From: an uncultured Hymenobacter sp.
GTDB taxonomy: Bacteria; Bacteroidota; Bacteroidia; Cytophagales; Hymenobacteraceae
Assembly (NCBI GenBank): GCA_913776615.1
Contig: CAJYPK010000043.1
Span: 1 to 64,000 of the forward strand
Length of the DNA: 64,000 nucleotides
Direction of reading: 5' to 3'
The notes under the pieces are model-generated. The model was not told where the DNA came from. It ran no database searches and was given only the letters and a program-made list of their open reading frames with translations. Shown here piece by piece: positions 12,591-21,984 of the stretch. Position 1 is the first letter of the stretch; every line of letters starts with the position of its first letter. The translations under genes and the position numbers were made by a program.

Positions 12591-13247
12591 ATGCACCACT
12601 TCACCCCCGCCGAAACGGCCGCCGTGTACCGGGCCATCGCCGAGCGCCGCGACAGTCGGCACTTCCTGCCCGACCCCGTCGCGCCCGAGGTGCTCCAGCG
12701 CTTGCTGCAAGCGGCCCACCAGGCGCCGAGCGTGGGCTTTATGCAGCCCTGGCGCTTTGTGCGCATCACCGACCCGGCCCTGCGCGCCACCCTGCACCGC
12801 CTGGTGGAGCAGGAGCGCCAGCGCACCGCGGCGGCGCTCGACGAGCGCGGCCGGGAGTTTTTGCAGCTCAAGGTGGAGGGCCTGCGCGAGTGCGGCGAGG
12901 TGCTGGTGGCCGCCCTCATGGACCAGCGCGAGGCGCACGTCTTCGGCCGGCGCACCCTGCCCGAAATGGACCTCGCCTCGGTGGCCTGCGCCATTCAGAA
13001 CATGTGGCTGGCGGCGCGGGCCGAGGGCCTCGGCCTGGGCTGGGTCTCGATTTTCGACCCCGCGCAGGTGCGGCTTGCGTTGCGGATGCCCCCCGGCAGC
13101 CAGCCCGTGGCTATTCTGTGCCTGGGCCACGTCGCCGAGTTTTACCCGCGCCCGCTGCTCGAAACGGCCGGCTGGGCCAGCCGGGCCAACCTGGCCGACC
13201 TGGTATTTGAAAACGGCTGGCCCATGGCACCCGACCCGGGGCGCTAG
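12591..13247 (+). CDS. bluB: 5,6-dimethylbenzimidazole synthase BluB
   Basis: BluB is a flavin enzyme of the nitroreductase fold that breaks FMNH2 with oxygen to make the lower ligand of cobalamin. The 218-residue protein has ERRDSRHF near the N-terminus, APSVGFMQPWRFVRI, and GLGLGWVSIFDP, all typical of BluB. The ATG at 12591 is chosen over an in-frame GTG at 12561 because homology begins right after it. It starts 39 bp after the receptor gene on the same strand, so it is probably co-transcribed under the cobalamin riboswitch. Confidence 0.92.
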   Translation: MHHFTPAETAAVYRAIAERRDSRHFLPDPVAPEVLQRLLQAAHQAPSVGFMQPWRFVRITDPALRATLHRLVEQERQRTAAALDERGREFLQLKVEGLRECGEVLVAALMDQREAHVFGRRTLPEMDLASVACAIQNMWLAARAEGLGLGWVSIFDPAQVRLALRMPPGSQPVAILCLGHVAEFYPRPLLETAGWASRANLADLVFENGWPMAPDPGR

Positions 13248-13275
13248 CCTTACCTCCGCCGCCCAACTGGTGGGG

Positions 13276-13313
13276 TGGTGAACTGGTGAATTGGTGAGCT
13301 GGTGAGTTGGTGA
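13276..13313 (+). repeat. 8-bp tandem repeat (TGGTGA at exact 8-bp spacing)
   Basis: TGGTGA occurs five times at 13276, 13284, 13292, 13300 and 13308, each followed by two variable bases. It lies between bluB and the AraC-type regulator. Nothing else is recognised in 13248-13492. Confidence 0.8.
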
Positions 13314-13492
13314 GTTATACACTGGGCTGGGGCAGGATGCGGGGTACTTTCGTGCCCTGCCCAGGCCGCAATACGGTACGGGCCAGCCGGCCGGCGGCGC
13401 GCCGGTGGGCCGCCGCCCGGGGCGTTTGCCGCCCCGGGGAATTTCGTTACTTTGCGGCTAACGCCTGGCTCGGACCACTAGGCAATCGGCGA

Positions 13493-14728
13493 ATGGCGCT
13501 CTACTCGGCTTTCTTAGCCCCCCTGGTGGGACCCGGGGTGGCCCTGGGGGTACTACTAGGTACGGACTGGCGGCGCCAGCGCCTGAGCGCGCCGCTCGCG
13601 CTCGCCCTGGGGCTGCTCGTACCGCTTTTTCTCCTGACCCAGGGATTTTTGAGCCTCGCCAGCTGGTGCGCACTGCCGCTGGCGGCCGCCGGGCCCGCCC
13701 CACCGGCCCTGCCGTGGTACAGTGAGCTTCTGCTGGCACCCACCTGCTACCTCTACTTTCGCGTCCTCACCACCCCCCAGCTGCGCACCCCGGGCGCGTG
13801 GCGCGCCCTGTTGCCCGGCCTCGGGCAAGTGGGCCTGTTTGCCAGCGTCGCCATTCTCGGCCTGGGTATGCGCCAAGGCAGCCTAGGCGCAGCCTTCGCG
13901 CCGCCCGGCGCCGTCGGCGCCGCCCTGGGGCGGGTGGTAGGACCGCTGTCGCTCGGCTGCTACCTGCTGTTTTTTTTCTATGGCCTGCGCGCCCTGGACG
14001 ACCACCGGCGCTACGCGCTCAGCGCTGGGCCGCCGGGCGGGCGGGGGGAGCTCGGTCGCCAGCGGTCGCTGCTGCTGCTCCTGATGCTGGGCTTTGGGCT
14101 CGGGCTGGGGTTCGTCGCGCTGGATGCCTGGTTTGGCCCCGTTGCGTATTCGGCAACCTGGTACGCCTTCGCCGTGCGGGGCGGGCTCATTTTTGGGCTC
14201 GCGGTGGTGGGCCTGCAAGCCAGCTACGCGGTAGGGGCCGGACCCACCCGGTACCAGCCACCGGTAAGCCGGGAGCTTCGGCTACTGGCTGGGGCCCACC
14301 CCTACCCGGTGGCTCCCCCCGCCCCGCTGCCGGCCGCGGCCGGGCCGGTCGAGCCGACTCCTCCCCTCCCGGCCGAGCCGACCCCGGACCTGCTACGCTG
14401 GCGCGACCGGCTGGTGCAGCTCATGAACCAGGAGCAGCCCTGGCGCGAGCCCGACCTGACCCTGCACGAGCTGGCGCAGCGCCTGGGCGCGCACCCGGCC
14501 CTGCTCTCGCGCGTGCTCAATACGGGCTGCGGGCAGAACTTCAATGACTTCGTGAACACCTACCGCACCCAGGAAGCCCAGCGCAAGCTGGCCGACCCGC
14601 GCTTTGCGCACTACTCGCTCATGGGCGTGGCTCTGGAAAGTGGATTTAACTCAAAATCAACCTTTAACCGGGTGTTCAAGAAATTGACCGGGCAGGCCCC
14701 GAGCGACATTACCCGTCCCAACTTATAA
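13493..14728 (+). CDS. Membrane-anchored AraC-family transcriptional regulator
   Basis: The N-terminal half (about residues 1-250) has around seven hydrophobic segments. A Pro/Ala-rich linker follows, then a C-terminal AraC-type double helix-turn-helix (LTLHELAQRLGAHPALLSRV and SLMGVALESGFNSKSTFNRV, ending in FKKLTGQAPSDI). The layout is a membrane sensor coupled directly to DNA binding, common in Bacteroidota. The ATG at 13493 gives a hydrophobic first helix; the frame upstream is low-complexity and probably not coding. Targets are unknown. The next gene on the same strand, about 90 bp on, is an M16 peptidase. Confidence 0.85.
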   Translation: MALYSAFLAPLVGPGVALGVLLGTDWRRQRLSAPLALALGLLVPLFLLTQGFLSLASWCALPLAAAGPAPPALPWYSELLLAPTCYLYFRVLTTPQLRTPGAWRALLPGLGQVGLFASVAILGLGMRQGSLGAAFAPPGAVGAALGRVVGPLSLGCYLLFFFYGLRALDDHRRYALSAGPPGGRGELGRQRSLLLLLMLGFGLGLGFVALDAWFGPVAYSATWYAFAVRGGLIFGLAVVGLQASYAVGAGPTRYQPPVSRELRLLAGAHPYPVAPPAPLPAAAGPVEPTPPLPAEPTPDLLRWRDRLVQLMNQEQPWREPDLTLHELAQRLGAHPALLSRVLNTGCGQNFNDFVNTYRTQEAQRKLADPRFAHYSLMGVALESGFNSKSTFNRVFKKLTGQAPSDITRPNL

Positions 14729-14819
14729 GGTGGGACGCGCCATTCTCGGATTTTGACGCCCTCCCGGCCGAGCCCGGGCAGAGTTTTGCAGGCCTCACCC
14801 AGTCCCTGCCTGCTCTCGT

Positions 14820-17612
14820 ATGCACCGCGTCAGACTCCTTTTCCGCTGGCTGGCATTTAGCCTCAGCCTAGCCCCGGCCCCGACCCTGGCCCAACGCCCG
14901 GCCCCCGCCCGCCCCACCGGCATTACGCAGGTAGCGACGGTGGAGGGCCTCACCGAATACCGCCTGCCCAACGGGCTACGAGTGCTGCTCGGTCCCGACC
15001 CGTCGCAGCCGACCGTCACCGTCCACGTCACCTACCTGGTGGGCTCGCGGCACGAAGGCTACGGCGAGCGCGGCATGGCCCACTTGCTGGAGCACATGCA
15101 GTTCCGGGGCACCCCCCGGCACCCCCACCTCCTGCGGGAGCTGACGGCGCACGGGGCCTCGCCCAACGGCAATACCGGGCTCGACCGCACCAGCTACTCC
15201 GAAACGCTGCCCGCCACCCCGGCTAACCTCGCCTGGGCGCTGGACCTCGAGGCCGACCGCCTGGCGCACTCCCGCCTCGCCCGGCAAGACCTGGCCAGGG
15301 AATTCAGCGTGGTGCGCAACGAGCTGGAAATGGGCGAAAACTCGCCGGGCAGCGTGCTGGAGGAGCGCGTGCTCAGCACGGCCTACCTGTGGCATGCTTA
15401 CGGCAACTCCATTATCGGCTCGCAAGCGGATGTGGAGCAGATACCCGTAGCGCGCCTGCGGGCCTTTTACCACCGGTACTACCGGCCCGATAACGCGGTG
15501 CTGCTGGTAACGGGCAAGTTTGACGTACGCCAGGCGCTCCGGCTCATCCGGCAGCACTTCGGCCGGCTGGCCCGGCCCGGCCGCGGCCTACCCGCCACCT
15601 ACACCACCGAGCCCGTGCAAGACGGCGAGCGCAGCGTGACGCTGCGCCGCCCCGGCGACGTGCAGGGCCTGGCCGTGGCCTACCACGTGATGGCGGGGGC
15701 CCACGCCGACTACGCCGCCACCGCCGTGCTGGTCGAAGCGCTCGCGGGCCAGCCGGCGGGCCGCCTGTACCGGGCCCTGGTGGACGCCAAGCTCGCCGCT
15801 AACCTAGCGGGCGCGGCGCCCTTTTTGTGCGACCCGGGCTTTGCCTACTTCTCGGCCGAAGTGCGCCAGGGCCGCTCGCTGGACTCGGCCCGCGCGGTTT
15901 TGCTCGGCGTGCTGGAAAATCTGCGCGAGCACCCCCTGACAGCCGACGAAGTAACGCGGGCCCAGGCCAAACTCCTCAAGGATATCGCGCTCCCCCGCCA
16001 GCAAAGCAGCGCGCTCGGCGGGGCGCTGAGCCCCTACATCGCCGCCGGCGACTGGCGGCTATTCTTCCTCCACCGCGACCGCCTGCGCCAGGTGCGGGCG
16101 GCCGATGTGCAGCGCGTGGCCGCGGCCTACCTCAAGCCCAGCAACCGCACGGTGGGCACGTTCGTCCCGGCGGCGGCGCCTGACCGCAGCCCCCGGCCCA
16201 GCGCGCCCGACGTGGCCGCGCTGGTCGGGAATTACCGGGGGGAAACCGGCCCGGCGGCGGGGGAAGAGTTTGACGCCTCGCCCGCCAACATCGACGCCCG
16301 CACCCAGCGGGGCACCGAAAAAAACGGCCTGCAATACGCCCTGCTGCCCAAGCAAAACCGGGGCAATACCGTTACGCTGGAGCTGAAAGTGCGCTACGGC
16401 TCCGAAGCCACGCTGGCCAATAAGGCGACGGTGGCCGAGCTGACGGCCGCCATGCTCAACCGGGGCACCACCACGCGCACCTACGCCCAGTTGCAGGCCG
16501 CCTATGACCAGGCGCAGGCCCGGGTGCTGTTTTACACGCGCACCGCGTACTACGGCAGCGGCCAAACGGCGGCGCTGGGCATGCAAACCGATAAAGCCCA
16601 TTTGCTCAGCGTGCTGGACCTCGCCCTGGACTGCCTGCGCCACCCCGCCTTTCCGGCCGACGAGCTGGAGAAGCTCAAGCAGGAGCGGCTGGCGGCCCTG
16701 GAAGCCCAGCGGCAGGATCCGCAGGCGCTGGGCTTCAACCTGGCGACCCGGCTGAGCGAGCCCTACCCCCCCGGCCACCCGCTGGCCACCCGCTCGCTGG
16801 AGGAGGAGATCGCGGCCGTGCGGGCGGTGCGGGTGGAAGACGTGCGCGCCTTTTACGCGCAGTTCTACGGCGCTCAACATGCCACGCTGGCCGTGGTCGG
16901 CAGCTTCGAGGTGGCCGCGCTGCGGCAGCGCGTGACTACCCAACTGGGCGATTGGCGGGCCCGCACGGCCTACGCCCGCATTCCCCTGCGCCTCTTCGCC
17001 GGCCCGGCCCCGGCCCAGTCGCTGCAAACCCCGGACAAGGCCAACGCGCTTTTTATCAGCACGCTCAAGTGCCCGGTGCGCGACGACTCGCCCGACTACG
17101 CCGCCCTCTACCTGGCCAACTATCTGCTGGGGGGCGGCTTTGCGACTTCCCGCCTGACTACCCGCCTGCGCCAGCAGGAAGGGCTGAGCTACGGCGTCGG
17201 CTCGTTTCTGCAGGCCGACGACACCGACGCCGTCGCCACCTTCACGGCGTACGCCATCCACAACCCGGCCAACTCGGCCCGCCTCGAACGGGCGTTCCGG
17301 GAAGAGCTGACGCGCTTTGCCCGGGAGGGAGTAAGCGCCGCCGAATTGGCGGCGGCCAAGGCCGCGGCCCGGCAAAGCTTGCGGGGGCAGCGCGCGCAAG
17401 ACATCGCCCTCACCAGCGCCTGGGTGCAGTACCTCGCCACGCCCGGGGGCCGCACCTTCGCCTACGACGCGGAGCTCGACCGTCGCCTCGCCGCCCTCAC
17501 GCCCGAACAGGTACGGGCCGCCGCCCGCAAATACCTAGTCTACAACAAGCTGACGATCGTGAGGGCCGGCGACTTCGCCCGCCCGGCGCCGCCGAGCCCT
17601 GCGGCCCCCTAG
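14820..17612 (+). CDS. M16 family zinc metallopeptidase, two-domain, secreted
   Basis: The 930-residue protein starts with a signal peptide (cleavage near APTLAQ). It has two pitrilysin-type halves. The first carries the inverted zinc motif H88-L-L-E91-H92 within GERGMAHLLEHMQFRG, with the downstream glutamate region RNELEMGENSPGSV. The second half (from about residue 500) has the same fold features but no HxxEH, so it is the usual inactive half. This is the arrangement of periplasmic M16 peptidases that cut short peptides. Nothing nearby fixes the substrate. Confidence 0.9.
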   Translation: MHRVRLLFRWLAFSLSLAPAPTLAQRPAPARPTGITQVATVEGLTEYRLPNGLRVLLGPDPSQPTVTVHVTYLVGSRHEGYGERGMAHLLEHMQFRGTPRHPHLLRELTAHGASPNGNTGLDRTSYSETLPATPANLAWALDLEADRLAHSRLARQDLAREFSVVRNELEMGENSPGSVLEERVLSTAYLWHAYGNSIIGSQADVEQIPVARLRAFYHRYYRPDNAVLLVTGKFDVRQALRLIRQHFGRLARPGRGLPATYTTEPVQDGERSVTLRRPGDVQGLAVAYHVMAGAHADYAATAVLVEALAGQPAGRLYRALVDAKLAANLAGAAPFLCDPGFAYFSAEVRQGRSLDSARAVLLGVLENLREHPLTADEVTRAQAKLLKDIALPRQQSSALGGALSPYIAAGDWRLFFLHRDRLRQVRAADVQRVAAAYLKPSNRTVGTFVPAAAPDRSPRPSAPDVAALVGNYRGETGPAAGEEFDASPANIDARTQRGTEKNGLQYALLPKQNRGNTVTLELKVRYGSEATLANKATVAELTAAMLNRGTTTRTYAQLQAAYDQAQARVLFYTRTAYYGSGQTAALGMQTDKAHLLSVLDLALDCLRHPAFPADELEKLKQERLAALEAQRQDPQALGFNLATRLSEPYPPGHPLATRSLEEEIAAVRAVRVEDVRAFYAQFYGAQHATLAVVGSFEVAALRQRVTTQLGDWRARTAYARIPLRLFAGPAPAQSLQTPDKANALFISTLKCPVRDDSPDYAALYLANYLLGGGFATSRLTTRLRQQEGLSYGVGSFLQADDTDAVATFTAYAIHNPANSARLERAFREELTRFAREGVSAAELAAAKAAARQSLRGQRAQDIALTSAWVQYLATPGGRTFAYDAELDRRLAALTPEQVRAAARKYLVYNKLTIVRAGDFARPAPPSPAAP

Positions 17613-17946
17613 CGCAAGAACCAGGCAGGGGCCTACCAATAAAAAGCGGCCGGGGCGCACGCGCTCGCCCTACGCCGGCACCCCGCCCCCGCAAGCCCTC
17701 AGCCAACGGACGAGAGCTTACGGGGGCGGGATTGAGCGCCCGCACGGGAACTGCTTCAGCGCGGGCTGCTCAACGGGTCGTACGCCGCCTGGGGGCTGGG
17801 CCGCCTGCTGAGCCGGAGCAGCAATGCTTTCAGTCCCAACCTCTATCAGTGGCGGCACCAGCCCGCGCAGGGCGGTCCTGAGGCGTCAGGAAGCGCCTCA
17901 GCTGACGGGGCCACCGCAGGCGCTAGTTGCCACTAGTGCCCTATCC
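17613..17946 (+). other. Gene-free stretch with a possible coding scrap
   Basis: No complete gene is supported. A frame open from 17736 to the stop at 17936 has no start codon but reads like protein (LLNGSYAAWGLGRLLSRS, then SPNLYQWRHQPAQ). It could be the C-terminal remnant of a lost gene. A GC-rich partial inverted repeat lies around 17685-17732. The region separates the M16 peptidase from the convergent nitroreductase. Confidence 0.35.
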
Positions 17947-18624
17947 TCACTTGGCCGCCACCGGCTGCTTTTCGGGAGCGGCGACGTCGGCCAGCGTCAG
18001 CTCGGTGACGAAGTCTGCCAGGGGAGTGCGCACCTTTTTCATGTTTACCAGCCAGTCGCCGTCCTCCTGCCGGTAACCCAGGGGCAGCAGGACGGTGCTG
18101 CGGTAGCCGCTGCCCAGGAGTTGGAGCAGGGCATCGAGCTGCGCGTTGTCGAAGCCTTCGATGGGAGTAGCATCGACGCGCTGTTCGGCCGCCGCCGCGA
18201 TAGCCAGGGCAAAGGCGATGTAGCTCTGCTTGGCCGCGTGGTGGGCTTGCCAGTCGGTACCCAGCGGCTCGTACAGCTTGAGAATGGTTTGCTTGTAGTC
18301 GTCCATCGTGTGGTGGGGCAGCCCCCGCTCGTCCAGGATGTAATTGAACACGCGGGTGATGCGGGCCTCGCTGTAGCCATCCCAGGCCGCAAAGACCAGC
18401 AGGTGCGAGCAGTCCGTGATTTGGCTCTGATTGTAAGCCACCTCCCGGATTTTGGCCAGCAAGGCCGGGTCCGAAATAACGAGCACTTTGTAGGGCTGCA
18501 GGCCCGAGGAAGAGGGGGCCAGGCGGGCCGCCTCCAGGATGTAGGCCAGCTTATCGGCCGGCACGCGCGCGCCGTTCATTTTTTTGGTGGCGTAGCGCCA
18601 GCTCAGATCCTCCAGTAAGCTCAT
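17947..18624 (-). CDS. NAD(P)H-dependent nitroreductase (NfsB-like)
   Basis: This is an FMN-dependent oxidoreductase of the nitroreductase family that reduces nitro compounds or quinones with NAD(P)H. It has the family N-terminus SLLEDLSWRYATKKMNG, the flavin-binding LAPSSSGLQPYKVLVI, and a C-terminal GYRSTVLLPLGYRQED patch. The ATG at 18624 gives 225 residues starting MSLLEDL; the longer frame to 18660 adds an unconserved tail. It is divergent from an HxlR regulator with 131 bp between them, a pairing in which the regulator usually controls the reductase. Confidence 0.9.
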   Translation of the reverse strand: MSLLEDLSWRYATKKMNGARVPADKLAYILEAARLAPSSSGLQPYKVLVISDPALLAKIREVAYNQSQITDCSHLLVFAAWDGYSEARITRVFNYILDERGLPHHTMDDYKQTILKLYEPLGTDWQAHHAAKQSYIAFALAIAAAAEQRVDATPIEGFDNAQLDALLQLLGSGYRSTVLLPLGYRQEDGDWLVNMKKVRTPLADFVTELTLADVAAPEKQPVAAK

Positions 18625-18755
18625 GTTGGTCAGTATATTAGCGAAACAAACTCTCCGCAAAGGTACTGGCGCTTGCTCGCAACTGGTATCTTAGGGACAA
18701 AAAGTAACTGGGACAAGCGCGCCCCCCAGGTGACACCCAGGTAACCACCTTTACC

Positions 18756-19121
18756 ATGGAAAGAGCTACCGTTGACCGCCCCCTCAGCAATGCCTGCACC
18801 CAGCGCATGCGCGCCATCGACGACACCCTCGACCTGCTGAGCGGCAAATGGAAATTGGCCATCATCGCCCGCTTGTGCTACCAACCCATGCGGTATTCGG
18901 CCCTGCTGCGCGACGTGACGGGCCTCTCGGGAAAAGTGCTGAGTCGCGAGTTGCAAGACCTGGAAACGAACGGGTTGATTGTGCGGCAGGTATCGGCGAG
19001 CAAGCCGCTGACCGTCACGTACAGCATCTCCGACACCGGCCGCTCCCTCAAGGCCCTGACCGACAGCCTGGCGGACTGGGGGCTGGCGCACCGCGCCCGC
19101 ATGATGGGCGGCGCGGCGTAA
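18756..19121 (+). CDS. HxlR-family winged-helix transcriptional regulator
   Basis: The 121-residue protein has the HxlR signature: DTLDLLSGKWKLAIIARL, RYSALLRDVTGLSGKVLSRE, and the wing PLTVTYSISDTGRSLKAL. These are small dimeric regulators, often sensing aldehydes, quinones or redox stress. It is divergent from the nitroreductase at 17947-18624 and probably represses or activates it through the shared 131-bp spacer. The length is normal for the family. Confidence 0.92.
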   Translation: MERATVDRPLSNACTQRMRAIDDTLDLLSGKWKLAIIARLCYQPMRYSALLRDVTGLSGKVLSRELQDLETNGLIVRQVSASKPLTVTYSISDTGRSLKALTDSLADWGLAHRARMMGGAA

Positions 19122-19136
19122 AAAGGCGGCACGCAA

Positions 19137-19215
19137 GCCGCGTGCTGGGCGACCGCAGTCAATAAAACTACTTTCCCGCCCGGCACACCGTTTTATTCGA
19201 CGCTGAACGCCAGCC
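19137..19215 (+). pseudogene. Relic of a TonB-dependent receptor C-terminus
   Basis: A reading frame here gives VNKTTFPPGTPFYSTLNASR. The receptor gene at 10116 ends VNEINFTPGTPFYLKLNASV, and the DNA also matches closely over about 75 bp, starting near AGCCGCGTGCTGGGCGA with one frame change. No barrel or start codon precedes it, so it is a dead 3' fragment of a related receptor, left between the HxlR gene and the old end of the CRISPR array. Confidence 0.75.
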
Positions 19216-19294
19216 GCTTTCGCCGCAAAGGCGCCTGGGTTTTGATGGCTAAGCCTACGCCAGCGGGAGCAGGCAGGCCTGGCGCAGCGCGTCG

Positions 19295-21641
19295 TCGGGC
19301 CATCCCCCACCTGTGGGGAGCATTTGAGCGTGCTGAGTGTCATATGCATCTTACCCGGTTCATCCCCACGCCTGTGGGGAGTGATTTACCAAGATGGCCC
19401 GCCCGCTCTTCTTATCCGGTTCATCCCCACGTGTGTGGGGAGTATACCTGCCGTTCCTGCACGCTTACACTTTGCCCAGGTTCATCCCCACGCCTGTGGG
19501 GAGCATCAGAACAGCGCGTTGGGCGAGTAGAACACCGCCGGTTCATCCCCACGCCTGTGGGGAGCATAAATCGGACTCCATCGCCACCTCGGGCCGGGCC
19601 GGTTCATCCCCACGCCTGTGGGGAGCATGTGCGCAAATCCAGCGGCTTGGGCGGAGTGGGCGGTTCATCCCCACGCCTGTGGGGAGCATGGCAGGTCGGA
19701 GAGGTAGAGGTAGCAGGCGAACGGTTCATCCCCACGCCTGTGGGGAGCATCCGCGCCGGACGGCTTCGACTACTTCGGCCGGCGGTTCATCCCCACGCCT
19801 GTGGGGAGCATAACGGTTGCTCAGCACCAGGCGTACGGCTTAACGGTTCATCCCCACGCCTGTGGGGAGCATGGGTTCTCGCTGCCCTCGCCGATGCTGC
19901 CGGGCGGTTCATCCCCACGCCTGTGGGGAGCATCTAACGCAGACTGTCTTGTCCGACAGGCCAGGCGGTTCATCCCCACGCCTGTGGGGAGCATTTGCCG
20001 TGCTGCGGGGGCATGAGCACCATGAGCGGTTCATCCCCACGCCTGTGGGGAGCATCCATTCGAAGCGCTTATCGCCAAAAAATACGCCGGTTCATCCCCA
20101 CGCCTGTGGGGAGCATTTCACCTGACCGCCCTAGCCACCACATGGCCCCGGTTCATCCCCACGCCTGTGGGGAGCATCCCACCTTGGTAGAAATCACTCG
20201 CCGGCTGGCCGGTTCATCCCCACGCCTGTGGGGAGCATGGCAGTCTAGGCTAAGGAGATGAAAACAAAGTCGGTTCATCCCCACGCCTGTGGGGAGCATA
20301 GCGCGATAAAAACGGCCAGGAAAGCCACGAACGGTTCATCCCCACGCCTGTGGGGAGCATTAGAAGGACTAGCAAGAGATCTAGTAATATACCGGTTCAT
20401 CCACACGCCTGTGGGGAGCATGTCGCCCCCATCGGCTAGCGCATGCATGGACTCGGTTCATCCCCACGCCTGTGGGGAGCATCATTCCTGGGCATCCTCC
20501 AGCTGCTGCCGAAACGGTTCATCCCCACGCCTGTGGGGAGCATTTTTGGTAGCCCTCCCCAAAGGCGGCGCCCGCCGGTTCATCCCCACGCCTGTGGGGA
20601 GCATGGCGCTCGGTTCGTGGTGCCCGCCAAGCCGGACGGTTCATCCCCACGCCTGTGGGGAGCATATCCCTGTTGCTGGCGCGGACGTGCGGCCTGCCGG
20701 TTCATCCCCACGCCTGTGGGGAGCATTGGTTCATCGACCCCGCGACGGGCTGGCTGCGCGGTTCATCCCCACGCCTGTGGGGAGCATGCCGCCACGCAGG
20801 ACTGCACCAGCGATTGCACCGGTTCATCCCCACGCCTGTGGGGAGCATCTCGTCGTATACGGCGTAGTCTCGATGGTCGCCGGTTCATCCCCACGCCTGT
20901 GGGGAGCATTAATTGCTCGACGACTTGCCGCCGCCGAACGCCGGTTCATCCCCACGCCTGTGGGGAGCATTATAGCGGCGAACGCTCACTAACCCAACTT
21001 ACCGGTTCATCCCCACGCCTGTGGGGAGCATAGCTTCTGGCTCTGGTAGGCCGCCTCCAGGGCCGGTTCATCCCCACGCCTGTGGGGAGCATAGCGTTGC
21101 CGGCCCGGCCAAGGCTTACGAGTTCGGTTCATCCCCACGCCTGTGGGGAGCATGTAGCTAAGAACTTTAAAAAATGTTCGGCCGCCGGTTCATCCCCACG
21201 CCTGTGGGGAGCATCGCCTGGGCCGCAAGGTGGCGCTGCTGCACTACGGTTCATCCCCACGCCTGTGGGGAGCATTAACTTCTTCACCCTCAGCTGTGGC
21301 GTTCTGTCGGTTCATCCCCACGCCTGTGGGGAGCATATCTTGCCCAGCCCCCAGAGCGCGGCGCGGCTCGGTTCATCCCCACGCCTGTGGGGAGCATGGT
21401 AGCGGCGCGCTCAAAGGGCAATTTGACACCGGTTCATCCCCACGCCTGTGGGGAGCATCCGTCCCCAAGCTGCGTACATACCTTGTACGCCGGTTCATCC
21501 CCACGCCTGTGGGGAGCATGCGATTCTCTTCACTGCTAAGGCCCTGTGCCCCGGTTCATCCCCACGCCTGTGGGGAGCATTTCGTGCTGGCCGGCATCGC
21601 CACCGGCCAAACCGGTTCATCCCCACGCCTGTGGGGAGCAT
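19295..21641 (-). CRISPR. Type I-E CRISPR array, 39 repeats and 38 spacers
   Basis: A 29-bp repeat (on the plus strand beginning CGGTTCATCCCCACGCCTGT and ending GGGGAGCAT) recurs at an exact 61-bp period from 19356 to 21613, giving 32-bp spacers. A degenerate copy sits at 19295-19323. Repeat 29, spacer 32 and the CCCCAC/GTGGGG stem are the type I-E pattern. The canonical crRNA sense (ending GGGGATGAACCG) is on the minus strand, so the leader is at the right. Left-end repeats at 19295, 19356, 19417 and 19478 are mutated, as expected for the oldest units. One internal repeat (20393) carries a base change. No complete cas gene is in the window. Confidence 0.98.
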
Positions 21642-21687
21642 ACTGGAAAACAGCGCAATTTCGCACTTTTTTGCTAATTAACCACAG
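21642..21687 (-). promoter_or_regulatory. Putative CRISPR leader
   Basis: This short AT-rich stretch with A/T runs (TTTTTTGCTAATTAACC on the plus strand) lies between the newest repeat and the Cas2e-like stop codon. On the minus strand it reads into the array, the position of a type I-E leader. It is short, so any functional leader probably extends into the neighbouring reading frame. The call rests on orientation and composition. Confidence 0.5.
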
Positions 21688-21984
21688 TTATGTGTCGGCA
21701 ACTGGTCGTAAGGTCAGCCACAGCCCGTCAATGTTGATGGGCACGTACTGTTTTGGCTGCCAGGTAAGCAGATCGAATCCCTGCTCGTTGCTCATGCGCC
21801 ACAGCATCGTCACCGTTCCATCGCTGGTGTAGGGTGCGCCCTGCAGTGCCCGCAGGCCCGCGCCGCTGATTACGGGCTGCCCTACGCGGCTACTATCAAT
21901 TAAAATCGCGTGCTTATTGGTTAGTTGGGTGCGAGCGTAGCCGCTCCCAGCATTGGCATAGGCGTAACCTAGTTTGACCTGCAT
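21688..21984 (-). pseudogene. cas2: Cas2e-like remnant beside the CRISPR leader
   Basis: The last 45 residues of this 98-residue frame contain GTVTMLWRMSNEQGFDLLTW and then PINIDGLWLTLRPV. They align with the C-terminal half of type I-E Cas2, where family members have G-x-V-V-M-x-W, E-x-GF, and P-V-D-L-D-G-L-x-L with a final P-V. Place and strand also fit: in type I-E loci cas2 is the last cas gene, directly before the leader. The N-terminal half does not look like Cas2 (no PPRLRGRL or RAGVY motif) and begins in a 37-bp direct repeat. No cas1 follows upstream. I read it as a truncated, probably non-functional cas2. An unrelated small gene is the alternative. Confidence 0.65.

Noticed and set aside
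19242..21832. Long plus-strand open frames with repeated HPHACGEH or SSPRLWGA peptides across the CRISPR array
   Set aside because: They are translations of the 29-bp CRISPR repeat. Their 61-bp periodicity and lack of any domain rule out real proteins.
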